A stretch of 64,000 nucleotides of DNA, taken from positions 5,458,501-5,522,500 of the forward strand of contig NC_088313.1 in assembly GCF_910592395.1 (NCBI RefSeq). The letters run 5' to 3'. A program made the translations under genes and the position numbers. The DNA is from Lineus longissimus. Its lineage: Eukaryota > Nemertea > Pilidiophora > Heteronemertea > Lineidae. The notes beneath the pieces were generated by a model. The model did no database searches. It was not told the origin of the DNA and saw nothing but the letters and a program-made list of their open reading frames with translations. Below are positions 1-39,390 of this stretch, in pieces. Numbering within the stretch: the first letter of the stretch is position 1; every line of letters begins with the position of its first letter.

Positions 1-1343
1 AAACGAATCAGGACTTCACAATGATTGACATTGATAACTGTTGGAAGTTGAAATCTGAGGCAGCCTTCTTCGATAGAGTTATTCAAGTATTTTCGTGTGA
101 AACAGATCATGTGATGAGCTGTTTCTTTTCAAGTAATGGTAAGCTAAATGGGAATGTACTATTAAGAAAAAACACTCTGTTTGTCCTTGTGTAGATGGCT
201 ATCAGCCTATTCAGCTAGCTTGATGATTATTTTTCAATATTGTTTAAGATTTTTTCCCAAACAGTCAACTCACCCGTGAATATGATATTCATACCTCAAA
301 TGAAGCGCAAAACAACAATGACAATGAATAATCAGTATGTAAAATTTATAGTTCTTTCATACGTTTTATTACAGGAAATGCTACATTGGCGGCAAGACGT
401 CAAGGGAGAGAGGTTACCTGCATTCGTGAAACCGAAATGCAACTCGATGATGTCAGGTGCATCCTCAGTGTGGAAGAGTAGATAGTTGTATTCATCCAAG
501 CTTTCAATTTTCCTAGCCAATCCAAGCAGTCAGAGTCACGTTATGAAGTGAGGTATGCGTCCTCCGATCCCGCACCAGCAGTCAATTGGGCCTGTTAACA
601 TGTGATGCTGTCCTTATTAGCAGGTATCAGCAGATATCAGTTGCTGTGAACTAACTGTTTCATTTTCAATGGTTTAGATATTCTTCAAAAACTCATTTCA
701 TAGGACTCAAAATATATTTATACCTCAACGGTTAGAACTATAAAAATGAATACATTTTCAATGACTGATAAGCAAAACATATTGTATGTTTGTAATTTGA
801 ATGCTAAGGTACCATTCATCTACATGTTAGTAGAGTTTTGCCTGTACAGAAGCTAAGCCATCTACAATGGAGTATTTCAACTGAATAGGCAATTTGAAAT
901 GCTTGAAGAAAGTACACTTTACATGCATCAGTGCTTGCATGAATGCTTACTATCACTTGTAGACACTTTTTCAATTTAGAATAACAGAGTGACTTGATTA
1001 TTGTAATTTCAAAACCCAGGGACTCACAAAATCATAAACTAATTTGGGTGGATTGTGTATTCATATGCTATAGACTGTTTTCAATATGCAGCACGGTGCC
1101 CAACAAGACTAACACAGCGCAGTCTCTAAAAGAACCAGGTTGACGTCATCTGCACCAAAGTTGGCCGTCATTGTGACGTCACTGCAAAGGGTCTATTCCG
1201 ATTTTCCATATCAGATTTTAAATGTAATGCAATATGTTCTTGAAGACATATATGACAATGACTGAGGGTCTATGATTTTGTGGGTTTCGGCTCTATTGTT
1301 ATTTGTTATGGTGCACCCTTCATTGTGAGCCTACTGTGTTACT
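1..1343. other. Non-coding sequence, no gene recognised
   Basis: AT-rich sequence with only short open frames (the longest is about 80 codons). None has recognisable protein similarity, codon structure or splice context. It could be distal intergenic DNA or an intron of a gene to the left. I see no repeat here that recurs elsewhere in the window. Confidence 0.5.
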
Positions 1344-1543
1344 TTAAAGGGACTCTATAGGCAGCAGCTAGGTAGGCAAGATATAGTTACACACTCAAAT
1401 AGGGTTATCTCACAGGACACCAAAACTATTCATGTCTGTAAGAGGAAAATATTTAGTGGTGATTCAAATACAACACGGTGCATATAAGTCACCAGAAGAT
1501 GTGCAATTTAACCCCACTGGTACTGACTATAGTCCCCCTTTAA
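1344..1543 (+). mobile_element. TTAA-flanked MITE, family 'GGACTATAGGCAG', copy 1
   Basis: About 200 bp bounded by TTAAAGGGACTCTATAGGCA on the left and its inverted counterpart ACTATAGTCCCCCTTTAA on the right. Related copies lie at 50149-50361 and 59073-59295. TTAA at both ends suggests a piggyBac-type target choice, which is inferred. It has no coding capacity. Confidence 0.7.
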
Positions 1544-1939
1544 ACACAGCAACCCTATTGGGTTTTTCAACCTGGGCAATGAAGATCTGTGCACAAATTT
1601 AATTTGAAACAAAAATCAACAAATGGCAAAGCACTGTCATATAAACTTAAAACAGTTGTTAGTAATAAGTATTGCGCAAAAAAAGGCAAACAGAGACTGG
1701 TGCGTTTATGTAGCTACATTTGTATGCAAAGCATGTTATCAAGTACATGTCTATGTACATGTACCATGTATACAGTCTGGCTCATAATAATATCAATACT
1801 CCTCCGCGGTGACAGTAGTGTGATTTTGAATATTAACTCTGCTTTTGGAGATTGAATAATATCAACACCTACTTCAAACCATATCTCCCAAATTAGGGCA
1901 CCAAATACAATGCGGTTCTTATCATTGCAATTGTTTACC

Positions 1940-2240
1940 CGGGTTTCTTTTCGGGTAAAGAGAAAAAGTTGCATCAACAAAAATTGCATGTTTCTTGTGA
2001 TTTGCTATTGTTGACACAAATGTCTTTTCACGGGTTTTTTTTCGGGTAAAGGGAAAAAGTTTAGTCAACAAAAATTGCATGTTTCTTGTGATTTGCTATT
2101 GTTGACACAAATGTCTTTTTCCGGGGTTTTTTTCGGGTAAAGGGAAAAAGTTTAGTCAACAAAAATTGCATGTTTCTAGTAGTTGGCTATTGTTGACAAA
2201 AATGCATTTTCTCAGTTATTTTTTTCGGGTAAAGGGAAAG
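1940..2240. repeat. 91-bp tandem repeat, about 3.3 copies
   Basis: Units start near 1940, 2031 and 2122, with a partial fourth from about 2211. Each opens with CGGGTTT(T)n followed by TCGGGTAAAGGGAAAAAG, then a segment containing CAACAAAAATTGCATG and TTGCTATTGTTGACA. The middle units are nearly identical and the outer ones have drifted. Confidence 0.85.
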
Positions 2241-3670
2241 AATCATTTGATGAACAGTTGCTTTTTTTTGCTTGGATGTTATTAAGGGCAAGTCTTCTGG
2301 TATTTTCAAAGTTGTTGTTGTTTTCAAATGGTTAGAGGTGACTTATTGCTTATTTATATCATTGATAGTATAAATTAGATGATAAATGCAAACACCACTT
2401 GGAATTTTTCATATTAACGTCATTCATTAGGTTTTTCGTGAAACATTCATTGTTTACGGAAAATGTATGTAATTAATTTGATAAGTGTTGTATAAATTAT
2501 ATATGTATGTATGAATATTTAGTATATTTTGATTTTTAAAAATAAATAATAAGAATGTTTTATAAATTTCATAGTTGATCAAATTATTCTTCATATTTAA
2601 ACGGTTTAGAAGGATATCATTCGTATAGTTCAGATTGAGTGGCTAAGCAGAATCATCATGTGCTTTGTCCTCAAATCAGCCATGTTTACAGCAAGAACCT
2701 AAAATATGGAACAATATTAGGCTCTTGGTGATACATGATTGAATATTAATAACAAGAGCACATGGGAAGCAGTAAAGGAATTTGGCTATGTCAATCCCTA
2801 CTGACATGATTTCAAAATTCTAATCAAGATAAGGGGCATGGTAAATAGCATATTTTTATAAGCTGTTCAAATTTAGTAATTAATTTCTAACTTGGTTGCT
2901 GCAAGAAAGACCTGGAGTGTAGATTGAATCAATTTATCTAATATTTCAATTAAAAAATGACCTTTTGGGTGAAGAATGGGTGTTTTTATTGAAACGAAGC
3001 AACTTCTTACTTTTCACTTTTAGATCTTACCTCATTGATAGCTCTACAGGCCACGTACCTGTAATAAAGTTTTAAGCCATTTTCCAGTTAAATAGGCAAT
3101 ATCCAGCTCATAACTTTTTCCCAGGCGTAATCTGGGTGGAACACTTTCACAGGCAAATAGACCTATCCTAGCCTGTCAAACCATGAAATTTTCGTTGTAC
3201 GTTATGCATGATAAATTCTAGGAAACAGGCAACTTATATGAATTTCATATAGGCTCCTATAGGCCTACCTGGAATAGATTATCACAGCGTTTGACATCCT
3301 GACATAACCTACTCCGCCTCTCGATATTGATTTAGGAGTATCAAAAACCTGTATCTCAGAATGGGCGTTTGGAGGCAAAGTCCGTAAGGCTGGCTGACTT
3401 TGCGTGGAAATTGGGTAACTGTCCTAAAAGACAGATATCTCACTATGCTTGTGAACACAGGTACAGTACATTAGGTCTAAAACCTGGCCCGTCTCTTTCC
3501 ACAGGCACCAGGCACCTACTGGTACTGCCTTAGACTGAGTTATCATTTCACTAGGTTTGTGAATATGCGGTTAGGCTACAACCTACCGGCCGTCTATTCT
3601 ATACCGCATGCAGGCACCAATGCAGGCACCAATATGCTTGTGATGACTGGTACAACCAGGCCGTCTCCTC
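2241..3670. other. Non-coding sequence, nothing recognised
   Basis: AT-rich DNA without a credible coding frame, tandem structure or recurring element. It is upstream intergenic sequence as far as I can tell. Confidence 0.45.
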
Positions 3671-4680
3671 GGTAGTTGATAAAGCTTGGAATCAGTGAAA
3701 CCTTGGAACCAGTGATAAACCTTGGAATCAGTCCTAAAAATGCATAAAAACATGAAATAATGCCATTCGAACCTAACGTGGTTACGAATCAACATTTGGA
3801 GCTTATTCTTACATGATCAGATCGGAATTTTATGGTAATTTAGAAATCTGTCGCATATCCGATTCAATAGTCTATATTTTAGAACAACTCAGTTGTACCT
3901 CGCCTCCAGTGTACAGTACTGATCTCCCAAATATGGGAAGACACGCCCACCACACACCCATAATATGAACCAATAGCGCTCCGCTTATAAATACGCCACC
4001 ACCACGCGGGGCCTATTTGAACTACGGATCGGTCTGTTCATACAGGGTGATACAGAGAAAATTGGGGGCCTGTCATGCATTATGCATGGATAAGGTTGAC
4101 GACTATGTCTAGGCCTAATTGTCTATGATTGACTGATATTTTATAACAAACGATGAATAAAAGAAGCCTAGTCATGTATGTTTATTACCGAAGTTTGCGG
4201 ATGAAAATTTCCTTCGCCGTGAGCGATTTCTTACATCTTCCAGTACGCATCGAGGGATGCAGAGATCTTTGTGACGTCACCAGTTCTAAGCGGTTTTTTT
4301 ATTCACGTGTGTGTTTGTCCTATGATCTCGTGCATCTAGTACCGAGCATAATACTTTATCGTCTATGGAATACAAAACAATCATAAAAACTAATTTTTGC
4401 TTCCATTGAAGAGAAATAAAATATTTTAACGACCACAGCGCATTGCCAATTGATGACGTCATCCTCCACATTAAAAATTTTGGCTTCTGAACTAACTGGC
4501 AAATTGCTATCAATAAAGTCAGCTGGGACGAGACTGTCAGTTGGGAGGGTATAAATCGTGGAAGGAACGCACCCGATTTCCCGCGCTATTTGCACAGTGA
4601 TTCCATGGTTTACATTGAATATTCCAAGGTTTATCAGTGTTTCCAAGGTTTCACTGATTCCAAGCTTTATCAACTACCCG
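3671..4680. repeat. Long-range inverted repeat pair upstream of tankyrase
   Basis: The segment 3675-3730 recurs as its reverse complement at 4618-4676. The core GTTGATAAAGCTTGGAATCA matches exactly, and a neighbouring arm with the motif ATAAACCTTGGAAT is partly conserved. The arms enclose about 0.9 kb with no coding frame. This may be a degenerate foldback transposon. No target duplication was identified. Confidence 0.6.
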
Positions 4681-5209
4681 TCTCCTCCCTTAGGAAAAAT
4701 GTATTTCATTTTCATCATTGGGACGGTGAAATATTCATGGTATACACCTTTCCAGAAATGGGGCGCTGAGTGTCCGAAATAGTGATGTCATAAGGGGAAA
4801 GTAGGCCTTATGGTGGAGGGACAATGGAGATAGTCATGGTTGACCAACACACTTGAATGCCTTTAATGACGGACAAGGGGGAAAAAGTTAGTTCCAATGC
4901 AAGCCACCAATTTCGGGAAGCATGTATAAACTCCGATTTCGCGGCCATGGTGAAACGCTGAATTTATGCTAAATCCCTGATCATTTTCGTGACGTAAGGG
5001 AAATGACCCCCGGACGAACCCCAATTACACTTCAATCCCCCCCCCCCAAAAAAAATTACTATGGTCAATCCCACTGGAACACATGAGCCGCAAACTCTTG
5101 TTACATTTCTGGTATTTCGTTGTTTTGGTACATATCATGAGCCTTCGCCGTGCCGTATTTCCCGATCCATGTTTTCTAACAACCATCTCGTCGATGGGGA
5201 AAATGTAAC
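4681..5209 (+). promoter_or_regulatory. Presumed 5' flank / 5' UTR of tankyrase
   Basis: This stretch lies directly upstream of the tankyrase start codon. I see no TATA box at a convincing distance. It has a poly-C/poly-A run near 5038-5055 and no gene of its own. The transcription start cannot be placed from sequence alone, so the regulatory label rests on position only. Confidence 0.3.
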
Positions 5210-32706
<27,497 letters not shown>

Positions 32707-32821
32707 CTAAGTTGCGATTCGTCACGGAGAGAAGACATCACACGATACACGAGACTTTGTTCGCACATTCACCAGGTGGTGACCATCGGTTACGTCAAGA
32801 ACGCCAGCAGGGAACTACAAC

Positions 32822-33268
32822 TTAGGGGCTATAGCAAAATTAAAGTGAAGCCAAAAGAAATGAAAAATTTTCATTTGGGGAGGGGGTCAGGGGGTTATTA
32901 CGTTATTTTTCCAAAAAGAGCCTCAACCCCCCCAAATTTCTTTAGGAGTACATATTTATGACCTTTCCTAAAGCTTTTTCTGGCCCTCAAAATGCCCAAA
33001 TCTGCTCCTAAATGCCCGGTAGCCTCCTACTTGTCCTTGGTAGCCTGTTACTACCAGAACGTTTTAACCACTTGTTCTCAAGCAGATTAGGATCCAGCCT
33101 TGAAGTATGTCCCAAAGTGCCTAAAGTCAAAGGAGGTGCAGCACAAGGATATGAAAGTGAAGCCAAAAATCATAATTACTTGGTTTCTGAGGGGGAGGGG
33201 GTTGGAGGAGAAACTAAAATATTTCGTTTCTATTGGCTTCACTTTAATTTTGATACAGCCCCTTAGGA
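32822..33268. mobile_element. Inverted-repeat element in the tankyrase 3' flank / 3' UTR
   Basis: The left arm with GGGGCTATAGCAAAATTAAA and GTGAAGCCAAAAGAAA is mirrored at about 33205-33267 as the complement of GGGGCTGTATCAAAATTAAA and GTGAAGCCAATAGAAA. Arms are about 60 bp with divergence, and G-rich tracts lie inside both. It begins 115 bp after the tankyrase stop, so it may be transcribed. Confidence 0.65.
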
Positions 33269-33842
33269 ATGTAGGCAATGTATTACAAAGCTACTCTATT
33301 GAAGAGACATAGGACTTTTTGCTGCCTCCAATCATAATACTTATTCATCTGTGAAAATTTCATGACTATGTCTCTTGAAGAAAGGGATCAAATCCACCGA
33401 GAAAGAAATTCCATTTGTAAAAATAATGTGTAGAGGAATTTTGCGGCCGTGGCGGAGTCTCACGATGATCAAAGCTGGTCTGACATAACCGATGTAAACC
33501 TGCACTAGGACATGGCGTTATTTTTTGTGGCGTAAGAATACAGAAATGAGGAATCGAAAAAGGGGGTGCTGTGAACTTTTGTTCTGTCTCGGGACAAGTA
33601 CAGGCATGTTCTGTACAAGAAAAAAGACTACAGATGATGTAAAACAATGATGTTACATCATTTTGTTACTAGTGAGAATTTTGTGGGACCATTGGAATTT
33701 TGGAGTTCTTTGGAATTCTTGAAGAAAGAATCAATTTTTGGATCTTTTTGTATAAATCGTGGGTCATTTTATTTGCGTGTGTTGGTGTGAACTGTGTTGG
33801 GGAGATGTTTTGTTTACTTTGGAGGACATTGTAATTGTGTTC
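33269..33842. other. Tankyrase 3' flank, nothing recognised
   Basis: No coding frame with similarity and no clear canonical polyadenylation signal that I would assign to tankyrase. Confidence 0.4.
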
Positions 33843-34340
33843 AGTAGTACAGTAAATCCGTTGGGTCATGGGAAGTGCAGTGGCTCAGTGGAGTAGTACA
33901 GTAAATCCCTTGGGTCATGGGAAGTGCAGTGGCTCAGTGGAGTAGTACAGTAAATTCCTTTTGGTCATGGGAAGTGCAGTGGCTCATTGGAGTAGTACAG
34001 TAAATCCCTTGGGTCATGGGAAGTGCAGTGGCTCAGTGGAGTAGTACAGTAAATCCTTTGGGTCATGGGAAGTGCAGTGGCTCAGTGGAGTAGTACAGTA
34101 AATCCCTTGGGTCATGGGAAGCGCAGTGGCTCAGTGGAGTAGTACAGTAAATCCTTTGGGTCATGGGAAGTGCGGTGGCTCAGTGGAGTAGTACAGTAAA
34201 TCCCTTGGGTCATGGGAAGTGCAGTGGCTCAGTGGAGTAGTACAGTAAATCCCTTTGGTCATGGGAAGTGCAGTGGCTCAGTGGAGCAGTACAGTAAATC
34301 CCTTGGGTCATGGGAAGTGTGGTGGAGTAGTGCAGTAAAT
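33843..34340. repeat. 49-bp minisatellite, about 10 copies
   Basis: The unit is AGTAGTACAGTAAATCCCTT followed by GGGTCATGGGAAGTGCAGTGG and CTCAGTGG. Copies are nearly identical, and the last is truncated to GGTGGAGTAGTGCAG. It lies in the convergent interval between tankyrase and the secreted-protein gene. Confidence 0.92.
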
Positions 34341-36532
34341 CCCAGCAATTGCCACATGGTATTTTACTGGCTTGAAATGGCCAGGTGTGCAGTACATGTA
34401 CAAGCAGTGTACATTTGGGTAAATGGGGAAAAAATTATTTGAATTGGTTTTAACATGATCAATGGCTTATTTTGTTTGCACAGTGCATAAAATGCACTTG
34501 GGAAAAATACGATGTAATAATTTTATTTATTGTAAATTTTGTTTGTATACATAACCCTGTAAGCAGACAAAGCCATCATCTAGCGATTTGAATCCGGAAG
34601 TACTGGTATGCTGACATCACTGTGTTCCCAAATAATTGATCTGTCTGCTGCCGCCATGAGGCTTTCTGAGATGACCCATGTCCAAAGAGTCTGTCAGAGT
34701 CTGTGTCTGGTTGGTCGTTATTATTAGGTACACTCAGTATGTGCAGGCTGCCAGACCAAGAGATTTTGCTAGTGTTAGATATTTTTAAGATACTGCCTTT
34801 ATAGCCATCCATTACACCCTGGAGAATGAGTTCCCCAGATTGCCGAGCATCTTATGAGCCTTCCAACTTTCCGAGCAGACTGCCCTGCATAGTGCTTCTT
34901 GAGGCCTGGGAGAATGGCTGCCTCACAAGAAAAACATCCAAAATGTGCACTCCTTGGTAATTGAAGAAAAAAAAACTGTTTCCATCTGGTGACATGGACA
35001 ATATGTCATCATATGCACTAAATTTCGAGGTAAATAAACCGGGTTACTCTGTGGTGCATGCACAAAATCAATCCATGCATAATTCACAGTTCGTTCGCTT
35101 TCCATAGGACAAACCAGCAGTGCATTTTTCTCTATATTTGATGCAAATCATGCTTTAAGAACCTTATTACCAGATAAACACAACAATATTTCATTGAAAG
35201 ACCAAACAACACATTTTTTCTAACTTGATTAAAAAATAAATTGACCTTTCCCAGGACAGGCAAGCTCGGCAAACGGGAAGGCCTGATGAGATGCTCGGCA
35301 GTGTGGGGAATTGATTCTCCAGGATGGATTAATTGCTGGGCTTATGATCAGCTTCTTGTATGACTGATCACTTGTGACTGTGAAGTGCCAGTGGTGCTTA
35401 TTTTGGCTCCAGCATACATGTATATCGGCTTCTCTGTGTCCTAATTAGTGGTTTTGCATGGCTTTAAAATACACTAGCTGGAGCATACCCATGATGTGCA
35501 GACGGTCAATAGCGTTTACCAGACCAATGGGATTTGTAGAAATTCATGAAATTGAATTGGCAACCACAATCTTGATGTAATTTTCACAATTCAGGGTTGG
35601 AATAAAAGAAAATTGGTGAGGGGCATAGTGAAATTGTGGGACACCCTTGTATATTGTTTCTGTACACTTTTGGCAATTCTTTTTAGAGCCTAATGATTTT
35701 TAATGAAATGCTGGATTTCTGGGTAGGTCATTCTGATGTAATACAGCGGACGAAATTTCAAATTTGGTATTTTGGCTCCGAAGGGTTAGACAGTCTGCAA
35801 ATCTTTGTACCAGTGCTGCTATAACAATTGTTGTAAATAAATGTATCTCTTAACCTAGATATTAGAAATGGATGGTTAACATATGAATAAACCATTTCAG
35901 TGATGTAAATCATGGGCGCTCCTTGTTTCATTCCACTGCATTTTATTATATCGTCATGCCGATCCACCGTCGTTGTGCGTATATCCATCCTTCACTGCCG
36001 ATAACTCCCCCTGATCGGCCATCAGAAGGGCGGTTACTTTAGCGGTAGTCTCCCTGCATTCCCTTCCTTTCCCATGCGTCCATGTCGCGACAACACTAAC
36101 ATTACACTCACTCGTGGTTGTCGCACGAGACATGCACTGAAAGCCATCATAATTGAAGACCAGGTGTTCAATGAATAACGGTTAGGGCCTCAGGGATGCT
36201 GACCTGACCCAAATACACAGTGCATGTTGTATTGAAGAAGGGTAACCTGATCCGGAGGTTGGCACTATCAGTTCAGACCATCATTCAATTAAATACTTTG
36301 TGTCGTGCAATTTGATTGGCCACCCGTTTATGATTGTGCGTCCGACGGATTTCCTGACCCTCGATGTCGGCGGTGAGAGGAGGAGACTTTAGGACTAATA
36401 TTTACCGCTGATAAGTCCTATTTACCGCGGATAAGTCTGATGTGTATCATCAGTGTTGCGACACTCGACGCCCCACCAGAGATTACTCGGAATAATTAAA
36501 CTGTTTGATCTTTTGCTGTATACATTTACATG
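34341..36532. other. Intergenic sequence with a possible inverted-repeat element
   Basis: Segments 34815-34900 (CTGGAGAATGAGTTCCCCAG) and 35260-35332 (complement of a similar motif around GGGGAATTGATTCTCCAG) form a diverged inverted pair. The remainder, including the GC-richer stretch 35990-36480, shows no gene that I can support. Confidence 0.45.
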
Positions 36533-36714
36533 TACAGTAGAACCTCTCTATTAAGGATACCCTTGGGACGGACAAGTGCTGTCCTTAATAGAGAGGTGTC
36601 CTGATTAGAGAGGTCAAATTGAATGGAAACAACCACTTTGGGGACAAAACTAGTGTCCTTAATGGAGAGGTGGTCCTTAATAGAGAAGTGTCCACTAAGG
36701 GAGTTTCCACTGTA
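36533..36714 (+). mobile_element. TA-flanked MITE (CAGTAGAACC family), copy 10
   Basis: A full-length 182-bp intergenic copy with both ends clear. Confidence 0.87.
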
Positions 36715-36837
36715 ATTGAGTTGGTACTTCCATGGTGTCGAACATTTACCCTAACCGGTTTGTCTGTTGAGGTTCCCAGATCTGTTCCCTATCTGTATGC
36801 CTGATGGTGTGCTTTCACTGCTTGGTTCCCCTACTAG

Positions 36838-36995
36838 TCAAGTTCAAGTGAGTGCCTTCTGGTTGCTCCTTGAAACCCCCGATTGATTTCTGTGGAGGCT
36901 GGGGAAATACTGTGATATCCCACAGCGCTTTAACAGTTTCATTACCGAGGAACGCTATACAAATCTGTGACATTATTATTATTATTATTATTTAG
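36838..36995 (+). mobile_element. SINE-like repeat, copy 2
   Basis: It matches 12300-12470 through GCCTTCTGGTTGCTCCTTGA, GAAATACTGTGATATCCCAC and the (ATT)n tail. The tRNA-like head is missing or degraded. Confidence 0.6.
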
Positions 36996-37300
36996 ATCAT
37001 GAGTATTCTAAAACATGGTTGGCTGATGTAAAGATGAATTTTGAATGTCAAAGAAGGGATGCTTTCATTTAGTACCAAAGACTGTTTTTAGCAAGTTGCT
37101 AAGTATTGATGCTTGCAATCGAATTGAACACAATTAGTATTAAAGTCATTACTTATTGTGTTCAGTTTGGTTGCAGGAGTCGTCTTGGCTTGTTGGGTTC
37201 AGTCTGGTTACAGGCTTTAGGTGTCTTTGCTATTGGGTACAATTTAGGTACAAGCATTATGCAGGTTCCTTAATACTGATTGGGTTCAGTGTCGTTGCAA

Positions 37301-39327
37301 GCATCTTGCGTCTGCAGGTCTAGGTGTCTTTGCTAAATAGGCTCCATGTGGTAGAAGGATCTTGTATCTGCAGGTCTAGGTGTCTTTGCTAAATAGGCTC
37401 CATGTGATAGAAGAATCTTATCTGCAGGTCTAGGTGTCTTTGCTAAATAGGCTCCATGTGATAGAAGAATCTTGTATCTGCAGGTCTAGGTGTCTTTGCT
37501 AAATAGGCTCCATGTGATAGAAGAATCTTGTATCTGCAGGTCTAGGTGTCTTTGCTAAATAGGCTCCATGTGGTAGAAGGATCTTGTATCTGCAGGTCTA
37601 GGTGTCTTTGCTAAATAGGCTCCATGTGATAGAAGGATCTTGTATCTGCAGGTCTAGGTGTCTTTGCTAAATGGGCTCCATGTGGTAGAAGGATCTTGAA
37701 TCTGCAGGTCTAGGTGTCTTTGCTAAATGGGCTCCATGTGGGAGAAGAATATTGTATCTGCAGGTCTAGGTGTCTTTGCTAAATAGGCTCCATGTGATAG
37801 AAGGATCTTGTATCTGCAGGTCTAGGTGTCTTTGCTAAATAGGCTCCATGTGGTAGAAGGATCTTGTATCTGCAGGTCTAGGTGTCTTTGCTAAATAGGC
37901 TCCATGTGATAGAAGAATCTTGTATCTGCAGGTCTAGGTGTCTTTGCTAAATGGGCTCCATTTGATAGAAGAATCTTGTATCTGCAGGTCTAGGTGTCTT
38001 TGCTAAATAGGCTCCATGTGATAGAAGGATCTTGTATCTGCAGGTCTAGGTGTCTTTGCTAAATGGGCTCCATGTGGTAGAAGAATCTTGTATCTGCAGG
38101 TCTAGGTGTCTTTGCTAAATGGGCTCCATGTGGGAGAAGAATATTGTATCTGCAGGTCTAGGTGTCTTTGCTAAATGGGCTCCATGTGGTAGAAGAATCT
38201 TGTATCTGCAGGTCTATGTGTCTTTACTAAATGGGCGCCATGTGGTAGAAGGATCTTGTATCTGCAGGTCTAGGTGTCTTTGCTAAATAAGCTCCATGTG
38301 GTAGAAGAATCTTGTATCTGCAGGTCTAGATGTCTTTGCTAAATAGGCTCCATGTGATAGAAGAATCTTGTATCTGCAGGTCTAGGTGTCTTTGCTAAAT
38401 AGGCTCCATGTGATAGAAGAATCTTGTATCTGCAGGTCTAGGTGTCTTTGCTAAATGGGCTCCATGTGGGAGAAGAATCTTGTATCTGCAGGTCTAGGTG
38501 TCTTTGCTAAATAAGCTCCATGTGGTAGAATAATCTTGTATCTGCAGGTCTAGGTGTCTTTGCTAAATAGGCTCCATGTGATAGAAGAATCTTGTATCTG
38601 CAGGTCTAGGTGTCTTTGCTAAATAAGCTCCATGTGATAGAAGAATCTTGTACCTGCAGGTCTAGGTGTCTTTGCTAAATAGGCTCCATGTGATAGAAGA
38701 ATCTTGTATCTGCAGGTCTAGGTGTCTTTGCTAAATAGGCTCCATGTGATAGAAGAATCTTGTATCTGCAGGTCTAGGTGTCTTTGCTAAATAGGCTCCA
38801 TGTGGTAGAAGAATCTTGTATCTGCAGGTCTAGGTGTCTTTACTAAATAGGCTCCATGTGATAGAAGAATCTTGTACCTGCAGGTCTAGGTGTCTTTGCT
38901 AAATAGGCTCCATGTGATAGAAGAATCTTGTATCTGCAGGTCTAGGTGTCTTTGCTAAATAGGCTCCATGTGATAGAAGAATCTTGTACCTGCAGGTCTA
39001 GGTGTCTTTGCTAAATAGGCTCCATGTGATAGAAGAATCTTGTATCTGCAGGTCTAGGTGTCTTTGCTAAATAGGCTCCATGTGATAGAAGAATCTTGTA
39101 CCTGCAGGTCTAGGTGTCTTTGCTAAATAAGCTCCATGTGGTAGAAGAATCTTGTAACTGCAGGTCTAGGTGTCTTTGCTAAATAAGCTCCATGTGGTAG
39201 AAGGATCTTGTATCTGCAGGTCTAGATGTCTTTGCTAAATAAGCTCCATGTGGTAGAAGAATCTTGTACCTGCAGGTCTAGGTGTCTTTGCTAAATCGGT
39301 CCCATGTGGTTAGAAGAATCTTGCAGG
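37301..39327. repeat. 56-bp satellite array, about 36 copies
   Basis: The unit is TCTGCAGGTCTAGGTGTCTT, TGCTAAATAGGCTCCATGTG, then ATAGAAGAATCTTGTA. Each unit carries a PstI site (CTGCAG). Variation is limited to a few positions (AAATAGG/AAATGGG/AAATAAG, GATAG/GGTAG/GGGAG). A more diverged relative at about 37205-37240 (TTTAGGTGTCTTTGCTATTG) marks the left edge. The right edge lies about 58 bp from the stop codon of the minus-strand gene. Confidence 0.96.
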
Positions 39328-39384
39328 TGAAGGCGTCTGCTCTTCACGTTAGTCTTTGTTCATTATGCAGTTCTGGCGTCTGCA

Positions 39385-39390
39385 TTTATT
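39385..39390 (-). promoter_or_regulatory. Polyadenylation signal AATAAA overlapping a stop codon
   Basis: On the minus strand the coding sequence ends TTT CAA TAA A, so the terminator TAA lies inside AATAAA. Cleavage 15-30 nt downstream would leave almost no 3' UTR and would stop before the satellite. Use of the signal is inferred. Confidence 0.5.

Noticed and set aside
4356-4673. 105-codon minus-strand frame upstream of tankyrase
   Set aside because: No similarity that I recognise, and part of it is the inverted repeat arm.
37301-39327. CRISPR-like or other regular spacer array
   Set aside because: The 56-bp units have no unique spacers and the genome is eukaryotic. It is a plain satellite.
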